A stretch of 64,000 bases of DNA, from NCBI RefSeq assembly GCF_036924535.1, contig NZ_JAZHRT010000001.1:682001-746000 (forward strand), given 5' to 3'. Both the position numbers and the translations under genes were made by a program. How positions within the stretch are numbered: the first letter of the stretch is position 1; each line of letters opens with the position of its first letter. Below the pieces are notes generated by a model. That model worked only from the letters and a program-made list of their open reading frames with translations, was not told the DNA's origin and searched no databases. The stretch is from Bradyrhizobium sp. AZCC 2262. GTDB lineage: Bacteria; Pseudomonadota; Alphaproteobacteria; Rhizobiales; Xanthobacteraceae. Below, one piece after another: positions 9,591 to 19,788 of the stretch.

Positions 9591-10514
9591 ATGAGCAAGA
9601 AATCCTCGCAACCGCTGGCGAACGAGCTGAAACCCTATGTCGCCCCGTTCCGTTACGACGGGTCGGGCGAGTTTCACCTGAAGTCGCACAAGACCAATGA
9701 GAAGGGCGGCCTCGACAAGGAGGGTGCGACCAAAATCATCGAGGCCAACCGCGAGCGGCTGAACGATTTCCAGGAAAAACTCTACGCGCAGGACCGCTGG
9801 TCGCTGCTGCTGATTTTTCAGGGCATGGATGCCGCCGGCAAGGATTCCGCGATCAAGAGCGTGTTCGAGGGCGTCAACCCGCAGGGCTGCGAGGTCACCT
9901 CGTTCAAGCAGCCGTCGACGAAAGAGCTCGACCACGATTTCCTCTGGCGCAGCATGATCGCGCTGCCGGAGCGCGGCCGGATCGGTATCTTCAACCGGTC
10001 CTATTACGAGGAATGCCTGGTAGTGCGGGTGCACCCGGAAATCCTCGCCAAACAGAAGATCCCGCAGCAGTTGGTCACCAAGGACATCTGGAAGGATCGC
10101 TTCGAGGACATCTCCGCCATGGAGCGCTACCTCGCGCGCAACGGCACCGTGATCCTGAAATTCTTTCTCAACGTCTCGAAGGAAGAGCAGCGCGAACGCT
10201 TCCTTGAGCGGCTGGAAGAGCCCGCCAAGAACTGGAAATTCTCAATGGCCGATATCGGCGAGCGCAGGCTGTGGGACAAATATCAGGCCGCCTACCAGGA
10301 TCTGATCCGCCACACCTCGACGAAGCATGCGCCATGGCACATCGTGCCGGCCGACCACAAATGGTTCGCCCGCGTGGTGATCGGCTCGGCCATCGTCAGC
10401 GCGCTGGACAGACTCGACCTGCATTTCCCCGATGTCGAAAAGGCCGACCGCAGCGAGTTCAAGCAGGTCCGCGAGGCATTGCTGGCGGAGGGGAAGGGCG
10501 GCAAGGCGAAGTGA
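9591..10514 (+). CDS. ppk2: polyphosphate kinase 2 family protein (class I PPK2)
   Basis: 307 residues. The Walker A loop is GMDAAGKDS (residues 78-86) and the lid/Walker B region is GRIGIFNRSYYEE (129-141); both are PPK2 hallmarks. PPK2 enzymes transfer phosphate between polyphosphate and nucleoside diphosphates. A single domain of ~300 residues fits class I (NDP-phosphorylating). It sits after the liv operon, separated by a palindromic repeat, so co-transcription is uncertain. The C-terminus is lysine-rich. Confidence 0.9.
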   Translation: MSKKSSQPLANELKPYVAPFRYDGSGEFHLKSHKTNEKGGLDKEGATKIIEANRERLNDFQEKLYAQDRWSLLLIFQGMDAAGKDSAIKSVFEGVNPQGCEVTSFKQPSTKELDHDFLWRSMIALPERGRIGIFNRSYYEECLVVRVHPEILAKQKIPQQLVTKDIWKDRFEDISAMERYLARNGTVILKFFLNVSKEEQRERFLERLEEPAKNWKFSMADIGERRLWDKYQAAYQDLIRHTSTKHAPWHIVPADHKWFARVVIGSAIVSALDRLDLHFPDVEKADRSEFKQVREALLAEGKGGKAK

Positions 10515-10522
10515 CCCGGTGC

Positions 10523-10607
10523 GTAGCCCGCATGAGCGGAGCGACATGCGGGAGCGTCACGTCCATCTGGCACCGGCCCCGGATGTCGCTTCGCTCATCC
10601 GGGCTAC
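10523..10607. repeat. palindromic intergenic repeat, type 4 copy A
   Basis: The arms gtagcccgcatgagcg ... cgctcatccgggctac are inverted, with inner arms gcgacatgcggg / cccggatgtcgc. A second copy lies at 22556-22632. Confidence 0.8.
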
Positions 10608-10667
10608 AAGGCCCGCTACTTGCTCGACCATTCGTCCCGGCGAGGTCGTCACCGCCGACTGCGCCCG

Positions 10668-10859
10668 CTATGCGACGAATTTTTTGTACAACCAGCGACG
10701 GCCGTCGTGGCGCCGCCAGACCTGTCCGCGCACCAGCCGGCCGGTAATGCTGCGTCTCGGCATGATGACCCGCCGCAGATGCCAGGTGGTTGGCCTGGCC
10801 GTGCGCCGGTTCAATGCAAGCTTCCGGATGTCGATGGCTGTGAAACTGATCGATGGCAT
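10668..10859 (-). CDS. small conserved-looking basic protein, paralogue of 44389-44595
   Basis: 63 residues from ATG 10859, which follows AAGGGGGG at good spacing. It is very basic. Its C-terminal half (WHLRRVIMPRRSI...GRLVRGQVWRRHDGRRWLYK) is nearly identical to the small protein at 44389-44595, while the N-terminal halves differ. Two diverged copies within one window argue that this is a real gene, or part of a dispersed repeated sequence. The function is not recognised. Confidence 0.5.
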   Translation of the reverse strand: MPSISFTAIDIRKLALNRRTARPTTWHLRRVIMPRRSITGRLVRGQVWRRHDGRRWLYKKFVA

Positions 10860-11303
10860 GATGCCCCCCTTGGCCCAAGCTGCCGCTGCAGGCACGGCCC
10901 GCAGCGGACATCCTGGCCCCCTCATCGGCTTTCACGATCGTCGCCCCTGCTGCGACCGCGAGAAATAAAAGCTGTCCTAGGGATCACGTTCCCCGATCCC
11001 CGCGACACGCGAATCATAGCGAGTCGGCCGGCCACAGTGGTCAACCAAATCCGGCTTTTCGGCCCGAGAAATAATTATTGGCCGTCACTGCGGCATTTTT
11101 GCCCGCCATGCTTCACCATGACTCACGAACGACCACCATGCCGGATACCCGGGCGAAATGCTGGGCACGCTGCGCTTTGCAACCCTACACAATTGAAACG
11201 GGCGTGACAGCGTCAGCTCGGGAAGATGAGGCACGTCGTCCCGTCCCGTAGATCTTGGTGGCCATGATTTGCCTTCGGTTCTTTATGTCCGCGCTCACGC
11301 CGC
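10860..11303. other. intergenic stretch with nothing identified
   Basis: 444 bases between the small basic protein gene and the SnoaL-like gene. I see no ORF with protein-like composition, no clear hairpin terminator and no tRNA. It contains a locally AT-richer patch near 11040-11110. Confidence 0.4.
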
Positions 11304-11729
11304 TCACTCTGCGGCTTCCCCGAAAACCATCTGCCAGCCTTTTCGCGTGTCCATGTACTCGCGAACCTGCTTGACGCGGCCGCCTGCGACGACAAAGACG
11401 AAACAATAGTCGTTGTCATACGGCCGGCCTTCCGGAAGTGTCGCCCGCATCCGCTCCTCGATGATCACGGTGTCGCCGTCGGCATGGACGGCGCGGAACG
11501 AGATGTCGATCGCGGAGAACAGGCGGTGCATCTCGGTGGCGATGAAGCGCGCGATCTGGTCGGGGCCGATCATGTGATCGGTATGCGCAAGCGCGACCGC
11601 CGTGGCGTTGCGGGCCGGCGCGATCCACTCGGCGTCCGGCGTGAAGAGGGATGCGATCTGGCCGGCGTCGCGTGTCGAAAATGTCTTCCAGGCGTTGAGG
11701 ACGACGTCCTTGGCTGTCGGATGATCCAT
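11304..11729 (-). CDS. SnoaL-like / NTF2-fold protein
   Basis: 141 residues from the ATG at 11729 (MDHPTAKDVVLNAW); an alternative ATG ten codons upstream is possible. The pattern is that of the SnoaL-like ketosteroid-isomerase fold: an N-terminal helix ending AWKTFSTRDAGQIASLF, then TPDAEWI, and a closing beta strand CFVFVVAGGRVKQVREYMDT. Such proteins may be enzymes or ligand binders and the reaction cannot be read from sequence. It diverges from the Ada-like gene at 11862. Confidence 0.75.
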   Translation of the reverse strand: MDHPTAKDVVLNAWKTFSTRDAGQIASLFTPDAEWIAPARNATAVALAHTDHMIGPDQIARFIATEMHRLFSAIDISFRAVHADGDTVIIEERMRATLPEGRPYDNDYCFVFVVAGGRVKQVREYMDTRKGWQMVFGEAAE

Positions 11730-11861
11730 GGTTTGGCCTTCGGTGAGGAGTGAAATCAATCGTTCCTCATCTAGGCCAGCTGCGCCGTTCGCGCTGGTCG
11801 GAATCGGACCTCATCACCAGCGGCCACTTTCCTCGACCACACGATGCGCTAGAATCCGACC

Positions 11862-12434
11862 ATGCTGAGCTTTGACGTTTGCAACTCCGCACGGCTGCGG
11901 CGTGACGCCCGGTACGACGGTCGCTTCTTCACGGCGGTTCGAACCACGCGGATCTATTGCCGCCCGGTCTGCCCGGTGAAGCACCCGTTGACGCGTAACG
12001 TCACCTATTACCCGACGGCAGCCGCCGCCGAGGCTGCGGGATATCGGCCGTGCCTGCGCTGCCGCCCGGAGACCGCTCCGTTCTGCCCGGCCTGGAACGG
12101 CACGCGCTCGACGGTTGCGCGCGCGCTGAAACTGATCGACGGCGGCGTGCTGGAGCGCGGATCGGTCGCCGCATTGGCGGAGAAACTCGGGATCACCTCG
12201 CGCCATCTCGCCCGTCTGTTCGAGCGCCATGTCGGCGCAAGCCCGCAACAGGTCGCAACCACCCGCCGCGTCCAGCGCGCCAAGCGGCTGCTCGACACTA
12301 CCGACGACACGATGACCGAGATCGCCTTCCGCGCGGGCTTCGGCAGCGTCCGCCGCTTCAACGCGGCGTTCTCCGATCTCTACGGCCGCTCACCATCGAG
12401 CCTGCGTGCGACGTCGCGCGGGCGGAGGAGGTGA
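11862..12434 (+). CDS. Ada-like methyl-phosphotriester sensor with AraC-type HTH
   Basis: 190 residues. Residues 1-75 are the Ada zinc domain: the four cysteines appear as YCRPVC (about residues 34-38) and CLRC (about 61-64). In E. coli Ada the first of these takes methyl groups from DNA phosphotriesters. Residues ~85-185 form an AraC-type double helix-turn-helix (ALAEKLGITSRHLARLF; MTEIAFRAGFGSVRRFNAAF). The C-terminal O6-methylguanine transferase of full Ada is absent, so this is an AdaA-type regulator or the N-terminal part of an Ada-AlkA arrangement. No alkA follows. Confidence 0.85.
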   Translation: MLSFDVCNSARLRRDARYDGRFFTAVRTTRIYCRPVCPVKHPLTRNVTYYPTAAAAEAAGYRPCLRCRPETAPFCPAWNGTRSTVARALKLIDGGVLERGSVAALAEKLGITSRHLARLFERHVGASPQQVATTRRVQRAKRLLDTTDDTMTEIAFRAGFGSVRRFNAAFSDLYGRSPSSLRATSRGRRR

Positions 12435-12651
12435 GGGAGGCCATCCGGGGCAGTCCAATTAGGTCATCTCTCCTGACCATCTTTTGGCATTGCGGCCGGC
12501 CATATTTCTCGTCTAGAACAGGCCCGGAACGCCGTCCCGGCAACGAACCGTCAATGGTTTTGGCTGAGGATTTGGCCGTCCAAAGGGTCTGGCAATGCTG
12601 ATTCGCAGCGAAAAGTACGGAGTTCGGGGTGGAGCGGCCAAGGCTGCCTCC

Positions 12652-12729
12652 ATGACTGCCCCCGCGATTCCGGCTGCGACCGCGCCCACCCTCCTTCTTG
12701 GCGGGCTTCTGCTTCTTATCGGCCCCTGA
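12652..12729 (+). CDS. leucine-rich leader peptide upstream of leuA
   Basis: A 25-codon reading frame, ATG 12652 to TGA 12727-12729, encoding a peptide with the core TLLLGGLLLLIGP. Seven leucine codons and one isoleucine codon fall within thirteen positions, just before the stop and ~105 bases before leuA. This is the arrangement of ribosome-mediated attenuation leaders. The stop lies inside one arm of the hairpin at 12723-12765. GGAG occurs at 12631-12634, a little far upstream, so initiation strength is uncertain. Confidence 0.7.
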   Translation: MTAPAIPAATAPTLLLGGLLLLIGP

Positions 12730-12765
12730 GGGCCGTCTGGGCGTTTGCGCCTGGGCACTCAGGGG
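12723..12765 (+). promoter_or_regulatory. candidate leuA attenuator hairpin
   Basis: Arms cccctgag (12723-12730) and ctcagggg (12758-12765) are perfect reverse complements and enclose a smaller hairpin ggcg-tttg-cgcc (12740-12751). The left arm overlaps the stop codon of the leader peptide, so a ribosome paused at Leu codons or at the stop would decide its folding. There is no uridine run after it, so it may act on translation or Rho access rather than as an intrinsic terminator. Confidence 0.5.
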
Positions 12766-12833
12766 TTCGCACGAGATCACCAGACCCTTCAGCGCCCATT
12801 GAACCGGCGCACGACCCAAAAGGAACTTCAGAA

Positions 12834-14393
<1,560 letters not shown>

Positions 14394-14399
14394 GGCTTG

Positions 14400-14477
14400 C
14401 CGTCATTCCGGGGCGCGAAGCGAACCCGGAATCTCCAGATTCCGGGTTCGATGCTTCGCATCGCCCCGGAATGACGG
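14400..14477. repeat. palindromic intergenic repeat, type 5
   Basis: The arms cgtcattccggggcg ... cgccccggaatgacg enclose a second inverted pair (cccggaatct / agattccggg). It sits directly after the leuA stop, where it may also end transcription. Confidence 0.8.
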
Positions 14478-14500
14478 CGTAGGTTGAAGCTACTCCGCCT

Positions 14501-14644
14501 CTACTTCCGGCTCGCGCCGGGCAATTGGACGGGAACGTGCGGCGAGGTGCTGATGACCCTCGGGCTGCCATCGGCGTAGGCCGGGCCGCGCTCGGTCAGG
14601 CTCCGGATCGTTTCCAAAAGCAGCATGTACTTTTCGGCAAGCAT
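14501..14644 (-). CDS. small protein of unknown function, 47 residues
   Basis: ATG 14644 follows TGGAG at a suitable distance. The peptide begins MLAEKYMLLLETIRSL and continues YADGSPRVISTSPHVPVQLP. The composition is protein-like and helical at the N-terminus, and a DGSPRV...HVPV tail like this is one I associate with short Bradyrhizobium hypothetical proteins (from memory, unverified). No function can be given. Confidence 0.55.
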   Translation of the reverse strand: MLAEKYMLLLETIRSLTERGPAYADGSPRVISTSPHVPVQLPGASRK

Positions 14645-14823
14645 GGCATCTCCAGTTCTGCGATGGTCCCGCCGCTGGTCTGGCGAGACGCAGGGAAATC
14701 ACGAGCCTGTCAGGTTGCCGGATGTCGATTTCAGGACGTTTTCGAGGAAACCCAAAAATGGCTTCATCCGTCGGGTGAAATATTTCGTCGCGGCCCCTGC
14801 ACGAAACCGAGATTACCGAATCG

Positions 14824-14952
14824 TTAATTGCTGCGGCGCGGCGCGCCGCCCCCCATGCGCCTCGAGAGGGTCTCTGCGGTTGCCGACAGCGTCGCCTCCA
14901 CGGTCGCGATCGGCTTGCGATCGATCTTGTCGATCCTCTCCGCGTGAGACAT
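14824..14952 (-). CDS. possible small protein, 42 residues
   Basis: Begins MSHAERIDKIDRKPI and ends GGGAPRRSN. The composition is plausible (alternating charged and small residues) but there is no good ribosome site before the ATG, and GC-rich DNA gives such frames by chance. Kept as a weak call. Confidence 0.3.
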   Translation of the reverse strand: MSHAERIDKIDRKPIATVEATLSATAETLSRRMGGGAPRRSN

Positions 14953-14994
14953 TGCTTGATCCGCGCCAAAAGCAAATGTGGACCTGCTGCCAGC

Positions 14995-16824
14995 TCAAAA
15001 CGGAAGAGCAATCGGAACGAGCAGCACGCACACGATTGCAGCAATAACGGTGAACGGCACACCCACCTTCACGAAATCGCCGAAACTATACTGTCCGGGT
15101 CCCACGACCAGCGTGTTTACCGGCGAGGAGATCGGCGTCATGAAAGCCGCGGATGCGGCCAGGGCTACGATCATTGCGAACGGATAGGGCGAGGCGCCGA
15201 GGTCCTTGGCGATGGCCAGTGCCACGGGCGCCATCAGTACGGCCGTGGCCGTATTGGAGATGAACAAGCCCAGCGTCGCGGTGATGACGAACAAGGTCGC
15301 CAATACGAACCGCGGTGCGGCGGTTCCAACCAGGCCGACGACCGCGTCGGCAGCGAGGTCGACGCCTCCCGTCCGCTGCAGGGCCAGCGAGAACGGCAGC
15401 ATGCCAACGATCAGGACGAGGGTCTTCCAGTTGATGGAGCGATAGGCGCTGTTGAAATCGACGCAGCCCAGAAGCCCCATCAGCAGGCAGCCGATCAACG
15501 CGGCCTGGACGTTCGGTATCAACCCGCTGACCATCAGCACGACCACCAGCCCGAGCACGGCCAGTGCGTGCGGCGCCCGCGGTGCCGCGGGAAGAACTTC
15601 CTCCAGTTCGACCGGCATGTTCAGGACGACCACGTCCTCAGTGTGGGACTGAAGATCCCGAATGTCGGACCAGAAGCCGACCAGCAGGAGGGTATCTCCG
15701 ATCTTCAGCCTTTCCTCCAGCAGGTTGGGCATCACTACTTTGTTGCCGTGCCGCAACCCGATGACGGTGAGGCCGTATTCGGAGCGAATCCGGGCTTCGA
15801 GCACGGTCTGGCCGATCAGGGTGGATTCAGCCGGCAGGATGACCTCCGCAGCGCCGATCTCCTGAGAGACGTCGGTAAAGTAATTTCCGATCTCGCTGAG
15901 CGGCCGCGGCTCGAGATTGAGCGACTGCCACAGCTTGCTGGCGCCGTCGTTCGAGATGTCGACATCGGCGAGCAATACATCGCCGGCCCGCAGCTCGGTC
16001 TGTGCGGCTGGACGGAGCGCCTTGGCCGCAAATCCCGTCCCACGTTCGATGGCGAGAAGGTTTACGCCCGCGGCGCGGAACGACAGTTCGTCGAGGCGCT
16101 TTCCGACGAGCGACGAGCCGGCGTTTATGCGGCCGCGCTTTTCGCGATCAGCGAGGCCGTATTGCTCGATCCACCGCGCAAGCCTGGGGCGGCGGTCCGC
16201 CACGGCGGGCGGCTTCTTGCTGGAGAGCAGGCCGCGCGCGAAAAGCATATAAACGATGCCGAGTGCGAGCAGCGGCAGCCCGAAAGGGGTAAAGCTGAAA
16301 AAATTGAATCCCTGCGCACCCTGCCGGATCAGTTCGGCGTTTACGACCAGATTGGGTGCCGTTGCCACCAGTGTCAGCATCCCGCTGATCAGCGCGGCAA
16401 AACTCAGGGGCATCATGAGCCGGCTTGGCGCCATGCCGCGATTTTGCGAGATGCGCAGCACCACCGGGATGAAAATGGCGACAACGGCCGTTGAGCTCAT
16501 CAAGGAGCCCAGGCCGCCTACGGCCGCCATCAGCAGAACGAGCAAACGGCCCTCGCTGGTGCCGGCCTTGGCGTCGAGCCAATCGCCGAGCCGTCGTGCG
16601 ACGCCGGTCCTCACCAGGCCTTCGCCGATGACGAACAGCGCGGCGATCAGTATGATCGATGGATCGGCAAACCCCGCCAGCGCTTCGTTCATGGTGATGA
16701 TGCCGGTGAAGGGCATCGAAACCATCACGAGGAGCGCGACTGCGTCCATGCGGGGCCGGTTGATGACGAACATCACGATTGCGGCCGCGAGCATCAGCAG
16801 GATGAGGGCGAGATCGAGGGTCAT
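14995..16824 (-). CDS. SLC13/DASS-type permease with two TrkA-C domains
   Basis: 609 residues from ATG 16824 (MTLDLALILLMLAAAIV); a longer start at 16860 adds twelve residues with no membrane character. Segments 1-200 and ~395-609 are membrane spanning, with the ion-transporter motifs SFAALISGMLTLVATAPN and, in the second half, the repeat FMTPISSPVNTLVVGPG. Between them (about 215-385) lie two TrkA-C/RCK-C domains (KRLDELSFRAAGVNLLAIER; LIGQTVLEARIRSEYGLTVIGLR). Proteins of this layout carry anions such as sulfate, dicarboxylates or arsenite; the substrate is not determined. It diverges from the transglutaminase gene. Confidence 0.87.
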   Translation of the reverse strand: MTLDLALILLMLAAAIVMFVINRPRMDAVALLVMVSMPFTGIITMNEALAGFADPSIILIAALFVIGEGLVRTGVARRLGDWLDAKAGTSEGRLLVLLMAAVGGLGSLMSSTAVVAIFIPVVLRISQNRGMAPSRLMMPLSFAALISGMLTLVATAPNLVVNAELIRQGAQGFNFFSFTPFGLPLLALGIVYMLFARGLLSSKKPPAVADRRPRLARWIEQYGLADREKRGRINAGSSLVGKRLDELSFRAAGVNLLAIERGTGFAAKALRPAAQTELRAGDVLLADVDISNDGASKLWQSLNLEPRPLSEIGNYFTDVSQEIGAAEVILPAESTLIGQTVLEARIRSEYGLTVIGLRHGNKVVMPNLLEERLKIGDTLLLVGFWSDIRDLQSHTEDVVVLNMPVELEEVLPAAPRAPHALAVLGLVVVLMVSGLIPNVQAALIGCLLMGLLGCVDFNSAYRSINWKTLVLIVGMLPFSLALQRTGGVDLAADAVVGLVGTAAPRFVLATLFVITATLGLFISNTATAVLMAPVALAIAKDLGASPYPFAMIVALAASAAFMTPISSPVNTLVVGPGQYSFGDFVKVGVPFTVIAAIVCVLLVPIALPF

Positions 16825-16964
16825 CAAGACCTCTTTCCATCGGTGGCGACACCTGGCCACTGATCTGTAAGATGGCTACCGTCGTCCACCGTAGCGGGTG
16901 TGCGGCGCCCGGTAAATCGAGCCCGCTCGGTCTCGTGGAGTCAATCCAATCGGAGGAGGCTCGT

Positions 16965-17852
16965 ATGGCGAAGATCGGTATCGTGCACACCACCGAATAC
17001 ACCTACCGCAACCCGGTAGGCCTGCTGCGCCATAAGCTGATGGTGCGGCCGGACGAGAGCCACGACCTTCGCCTGCACAGCGCGATGCTGAAGGTCGAAC
17101 CGGAGCCGAATGCGATCTACTGGAAGCATGACGTCTTCAACAATTCCATCTGCTACCTCGAATGGCCGGAAGCGCTCAGGACCGAACGGCTCAGCATCGT
17201 ATCGACGCTTGATATGACACATCACCCCGAGGGTCAGCCGCTGCCGGTCTACAGCCTCGACGCAACTGCCGAGCAGTTTCCGTGTTCCTACGCAGCTCAT
17301 GAGATTCCCGACCTGGCGCGCCTCGCCGAACGCCAGATGCCGGACCCCGAGCGAAAGGTCGACGTCTGGGCCCGCCGTGTCGTGTCGGAAGTGGAAGGCA
17401 AGCAGACGCTAGGGGTACTGGAAGCGATGACACACGCCATCAAGCAGGAGTTCGATTATCGCGCCCGCTACGAGGAGGGCACGCAGACGGCCGCCCGGAC
17501 ACTGGCGTTGGGCTCCGGCACCTGCCGCGACTTTGCGGTGCTTATGATGGAAGCGCTGCGCAGCTTCGGCCTCGCCACGCGTTTTGTCACCGGCTATTTG
17601 TACGACGATTCCTCGGGCACGACCGTGGGCGGCGGCAGCACCCACGCCTGGTGCAGCGTCTATCTGCCCGGTGCGGGCTGGGTCGAATACGATCCGACCA
17701 ATGGTTTGATTGCCGGCGCCAACCTGATCCGCGTGGGTGTGACCAGGGAGGCGGAACAGGCGATCCCGATATCAGGCGGCTTCGTCGGCAATGCGGATGA
17801 TCCGACCGGACTGCATGTGGATGTAACGGTCCACGCTGTACCGATACTTTAG
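16965..17852 (+). CDS. transglutaminase-like cysteine protease family protein
   Basis: 295 residues from ATG 16965, which has GGAGGAGG before it; an in-frame start at 16872 lacks a site. The N-terminal ~150 residues are the beta-rich bacterial transglutaminase-like N domain (VHTTEYTYRNPVGLLRHKLMVRP). The catalytic core has cysteine in GSGTCRDFAVLM, histidine in THAWCSVYL and aspartate in EYDPTNG, so the full Cys-His-Asp triad is present. Such proteins hydrolyse or crosslink peptide amides. There is no signal peptide. The target is unknown. Confidence 0.88.
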   Translation: MAKIGIVHTTEYTYRNPVGLLRHKLMVRPDESHDLRLHSAMLKVEPEPNAIYWKHDVFNNSICYLEWPEALRTERLSIVSTLDMTHHPEGQPLPVYSLDATAEQFPCSYAAHEIPDLARLAERQMPDPERKVDVWARRVVSEVEGKQTLGVLEAMTHAIKQEFDYRARYEEGTQTAARTLALGSGTCRDFAVLMMEALRSFGLATRFVTGYLYDDSSGTTVGGGSTHAWCSVYLPGAGWVEYDPTNGLIAGANLIRVGVTREAEQAIPISGGFVGNADDPTGLHVDVTVHAVPIL

Positions 17853-18096
17853 ATCACGCGTCTTGATGGTGGGCACGCCTGCGCTTTGCCCACCCTTCTG
17901 TAACGGGCCTCGAAGGTCTGCCTGGCGCCAAGCCATGAGACCGAACGTCCGCTAGTGGGTTCAAAATCCGAAGAACTCGCTTTGAGCACATTTGGTCCGC
18001 TCTCGCGTCGCTTCCGGTCAACGATCACGCCAGCAGCGCGACCGCGATGGCGACCGGCGCGATGTACCCGAAACAACGATACGCTCGGCGAGCGGC

Positions 18097-18306
18097 TCAG
18101 GCTGTATGCCGAAGAGAACTTCCATGATGCGGACTTCCATGATGCTTGAAGAAGAGATCAAGCTTCACGGGTTCGCCGGTATCTCGCCAAAAAAATCTCT
18201 TACCGAGGCTGGCCGCCAGCGAGAGGCGATGGTGGCCGCCGAGTAGGGTATGGTCATCCGTTGCTTTGGCGATGATTTCGCCGGCTTCGTCGACAATAAC
18301 CTTCAT
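18097..18306 (-). CDS. small protein of unknown function, 69 residues
   Basis: ATG 18306 follows GGAGG with six bases between. It begins MKVIVDEAGEIIAKATDDH and has a histidine-rich tail. The ribosome site and N-terminal composition support a real gene; I do not recognise a family. The 244 bases to its left, after the transglutaminase gene, hold nothing I can name. Confidence 0.5.
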   Translation of the reverse strand: MKVIVDEAGEIIAKATDDHTLLGGHHRLSLAASLGKRFFWRDTGEPVKLDLFFKHHGSPHHGSSLRHTA

Positions 18307-18549
18307 GCGCCGCCTCCAATGCAACGCCCCGTCAGCGCAGCCGCGATGCTGCGCAAACTATCTAACCTCGTGCAGGCTCCGGCGTTCCAAGATAGTTGAG
18401 CCGCGGTTCCGATGGACGGCCGGCCTCGCAAACACCTTGCAAGCCCGGCCCTTTCGAACTAGTTTGCCTTTGCGGGGAAATGCAGACTCCCCATTAGACG
18501 GGTTCCGTCCAAGCTCTGCGCAACACTCGACGTGTCGAGGAGATTGCGC

Positions 18550-18798
18550 ATGGACGATCGAAAACCTCCAATTTCGCAAAGTGCTCCTTGTGGAAAAACC
18601 GACGCTGACGCGGCGCTGATCGATTCTGTCAGCCAAGGCTCTTCAGTCGTTCAAGGCTCGTCAGTCGTTTATTTCTGCAGTGCGGGGGAAGTCAGCGAAG
18701 GCTTCGCCATTGCGTTACGGGCGATGGGCTTCGACGAAATTCTGCTCCCAGATCTTGTTGCGCAGTCTCCCACCACCTCAAACCCGGAGGATAGCTAA
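18550..18798 (+). CDS. small protein upstream of the DUF1259 operon, 82 residues
   Basis: ATG 18550 follows GAGGAG. It begins MDDRKPPISQSAPCGKTDAD, contains a short tandem repeat (QGSSV QGSSV) and ends EGFAIALRAMGFDEILLPDL.... Its stop codon directly abuts the ATG of the next gene (18799), so coupling is likely if it is translated. No family recognised. Confidence 0.45.
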   Translation: MDDRKPPISQSAPCGKTDADAALIDSVSQGSSVVQGSSVVYFCSAGEVSEGFAIALRAMGFDEILLPDLVAQSPTTSNPEDS

Positions 18799-19686
18799 AT
18801 GGGTATCAAACTTTGGCTTGTGGCTTCGATCCTTGCGGCCTCGTTCACGACGACCGCGACCGCGCAGGAAATCGACTGGAAGAAGGTCGATGACACGTTT
18901 GGAAGAAAGCCTGCGGTTACGGGCGATGTGCATCGCTACGGTTTCCCCCGGACCGATCTGACCGTGACTCTTGACGGCGTCACCATCAAGCCGGCTCTGG
19001 CGCTCGGCGGATGGGTGGCGTTCAAGCCGATGCACGGCGAGGCCATGATCATGGGCGACCTCGTGCTACTCGAGACCGAAATCAATCCGGTCATGCTCAA
19101 GATGATCGAAGGCGGGCTTGAGATCACGGCCGTCCACAATCACCTGCTGCGCGCCAGTCCCGCCACGTTCTACATGCATGTCGGAGGCCATGGTGATCCC
19201 GCAAAGATGGCTACCGTTATTCGGGATGCCCTGGCGGCGAGCAAGACCCCGCCCGCGACACCGGCCGCGGCGCCTCCGCCAGCCGTCGAGCTCGATACCG
19301 CACAGCTTGATCAGATCATAGGCGTAAAAGGGCAAGCCAACGGCGGCGTCTACCAATTCGCCGTGCCGCGCCGCGATCCGGTCACGGAAGATGGCATGCA
19401 GATCAGCCCGGTTGGGCCGATGGGCGTGGCGATAGCGATCGGTTTTCAGCCCACTGGTGGCGGCAAGGCTGCCATCACCGGGGATTTCGTTCTCTCCGGC
19501 GACGAGGTGAATCCGGTGATCCGAGCATTGCGAGCGAACGGCATCGACGTAACCGCCGTCCACAGCCACATGCTGGACGAACAACCGCGGCTGTTCTTCC
19601 TTCACTTCTGGGCTAATGACGACGCGCTGAAACTTGCCCGAGGACTTCGCGCTGCGCTCGACAAAACTGCGAGCACAAAAAGCTAG
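18799..19686 (+). CDS. exported DUF1259 (LppY/LpqO-like) protein
   Basis: 295 residues with a Sec signal peptide (MGIKLWLVASILAASFTTTATA). The mature protein has two copies of the DUF1259 unit. The first contains GWVAFKPMHGEAMIMGDL and ITAVHNHLL; the second has VAIAIGFQP...AAITGDFVL and VTAVHSHML, joined by an Ala-Pro linker near residues 155-165. The HNH / HSH pairs may bind metal. The biochemical role of the family is unknown. It is first in a tight four-gene run with a sulfite-exporter-like permease, a propeller protein and a ChrB-like protein. Confidence 0.85.
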   Translation: MGIKLWLVASILAASFTTTATAQEIDWKKVDDTFGRKPAVTGDVHRYGFPRTDLTVTLDGVTIKPALALGGWVAFKPMHGEAMIMGDLVLLETEINPVMLKMIEGGLEITAVHNHLLRASPATFYMHVGGHGDPAKMATVIRDALAASKTPPATPAAAPPPAVELDTAQLDQIIGVKGQANGGVYQFAVPRRDPVTEDGMQISPVGPMGVAIAIGFQPTGGGKAAITGDFVLSGDEVNPVIRALRANGIDVTAVHSHMLDEQPRLFFLHFWANDDALKLARGLRAALDKTASTKS

Positions 19687-19788
19687 GACGAGAGGAACTC
19701 GATCAAGCTGCCAATTGGGGACCGCGGCCTCCCCATCAGATGGATGTCCATCCAAGTGCTCGCTACCTCGCTTTGGGGGAGCGAACCT

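Noticed and set aside
14944-16494. Plus-strand frame of 516 codons opposite the SLC13-type permease
   Set aside because: Charge-rich low-complexity translation typical of a shadow; the minus strand has a complete membrane protein.
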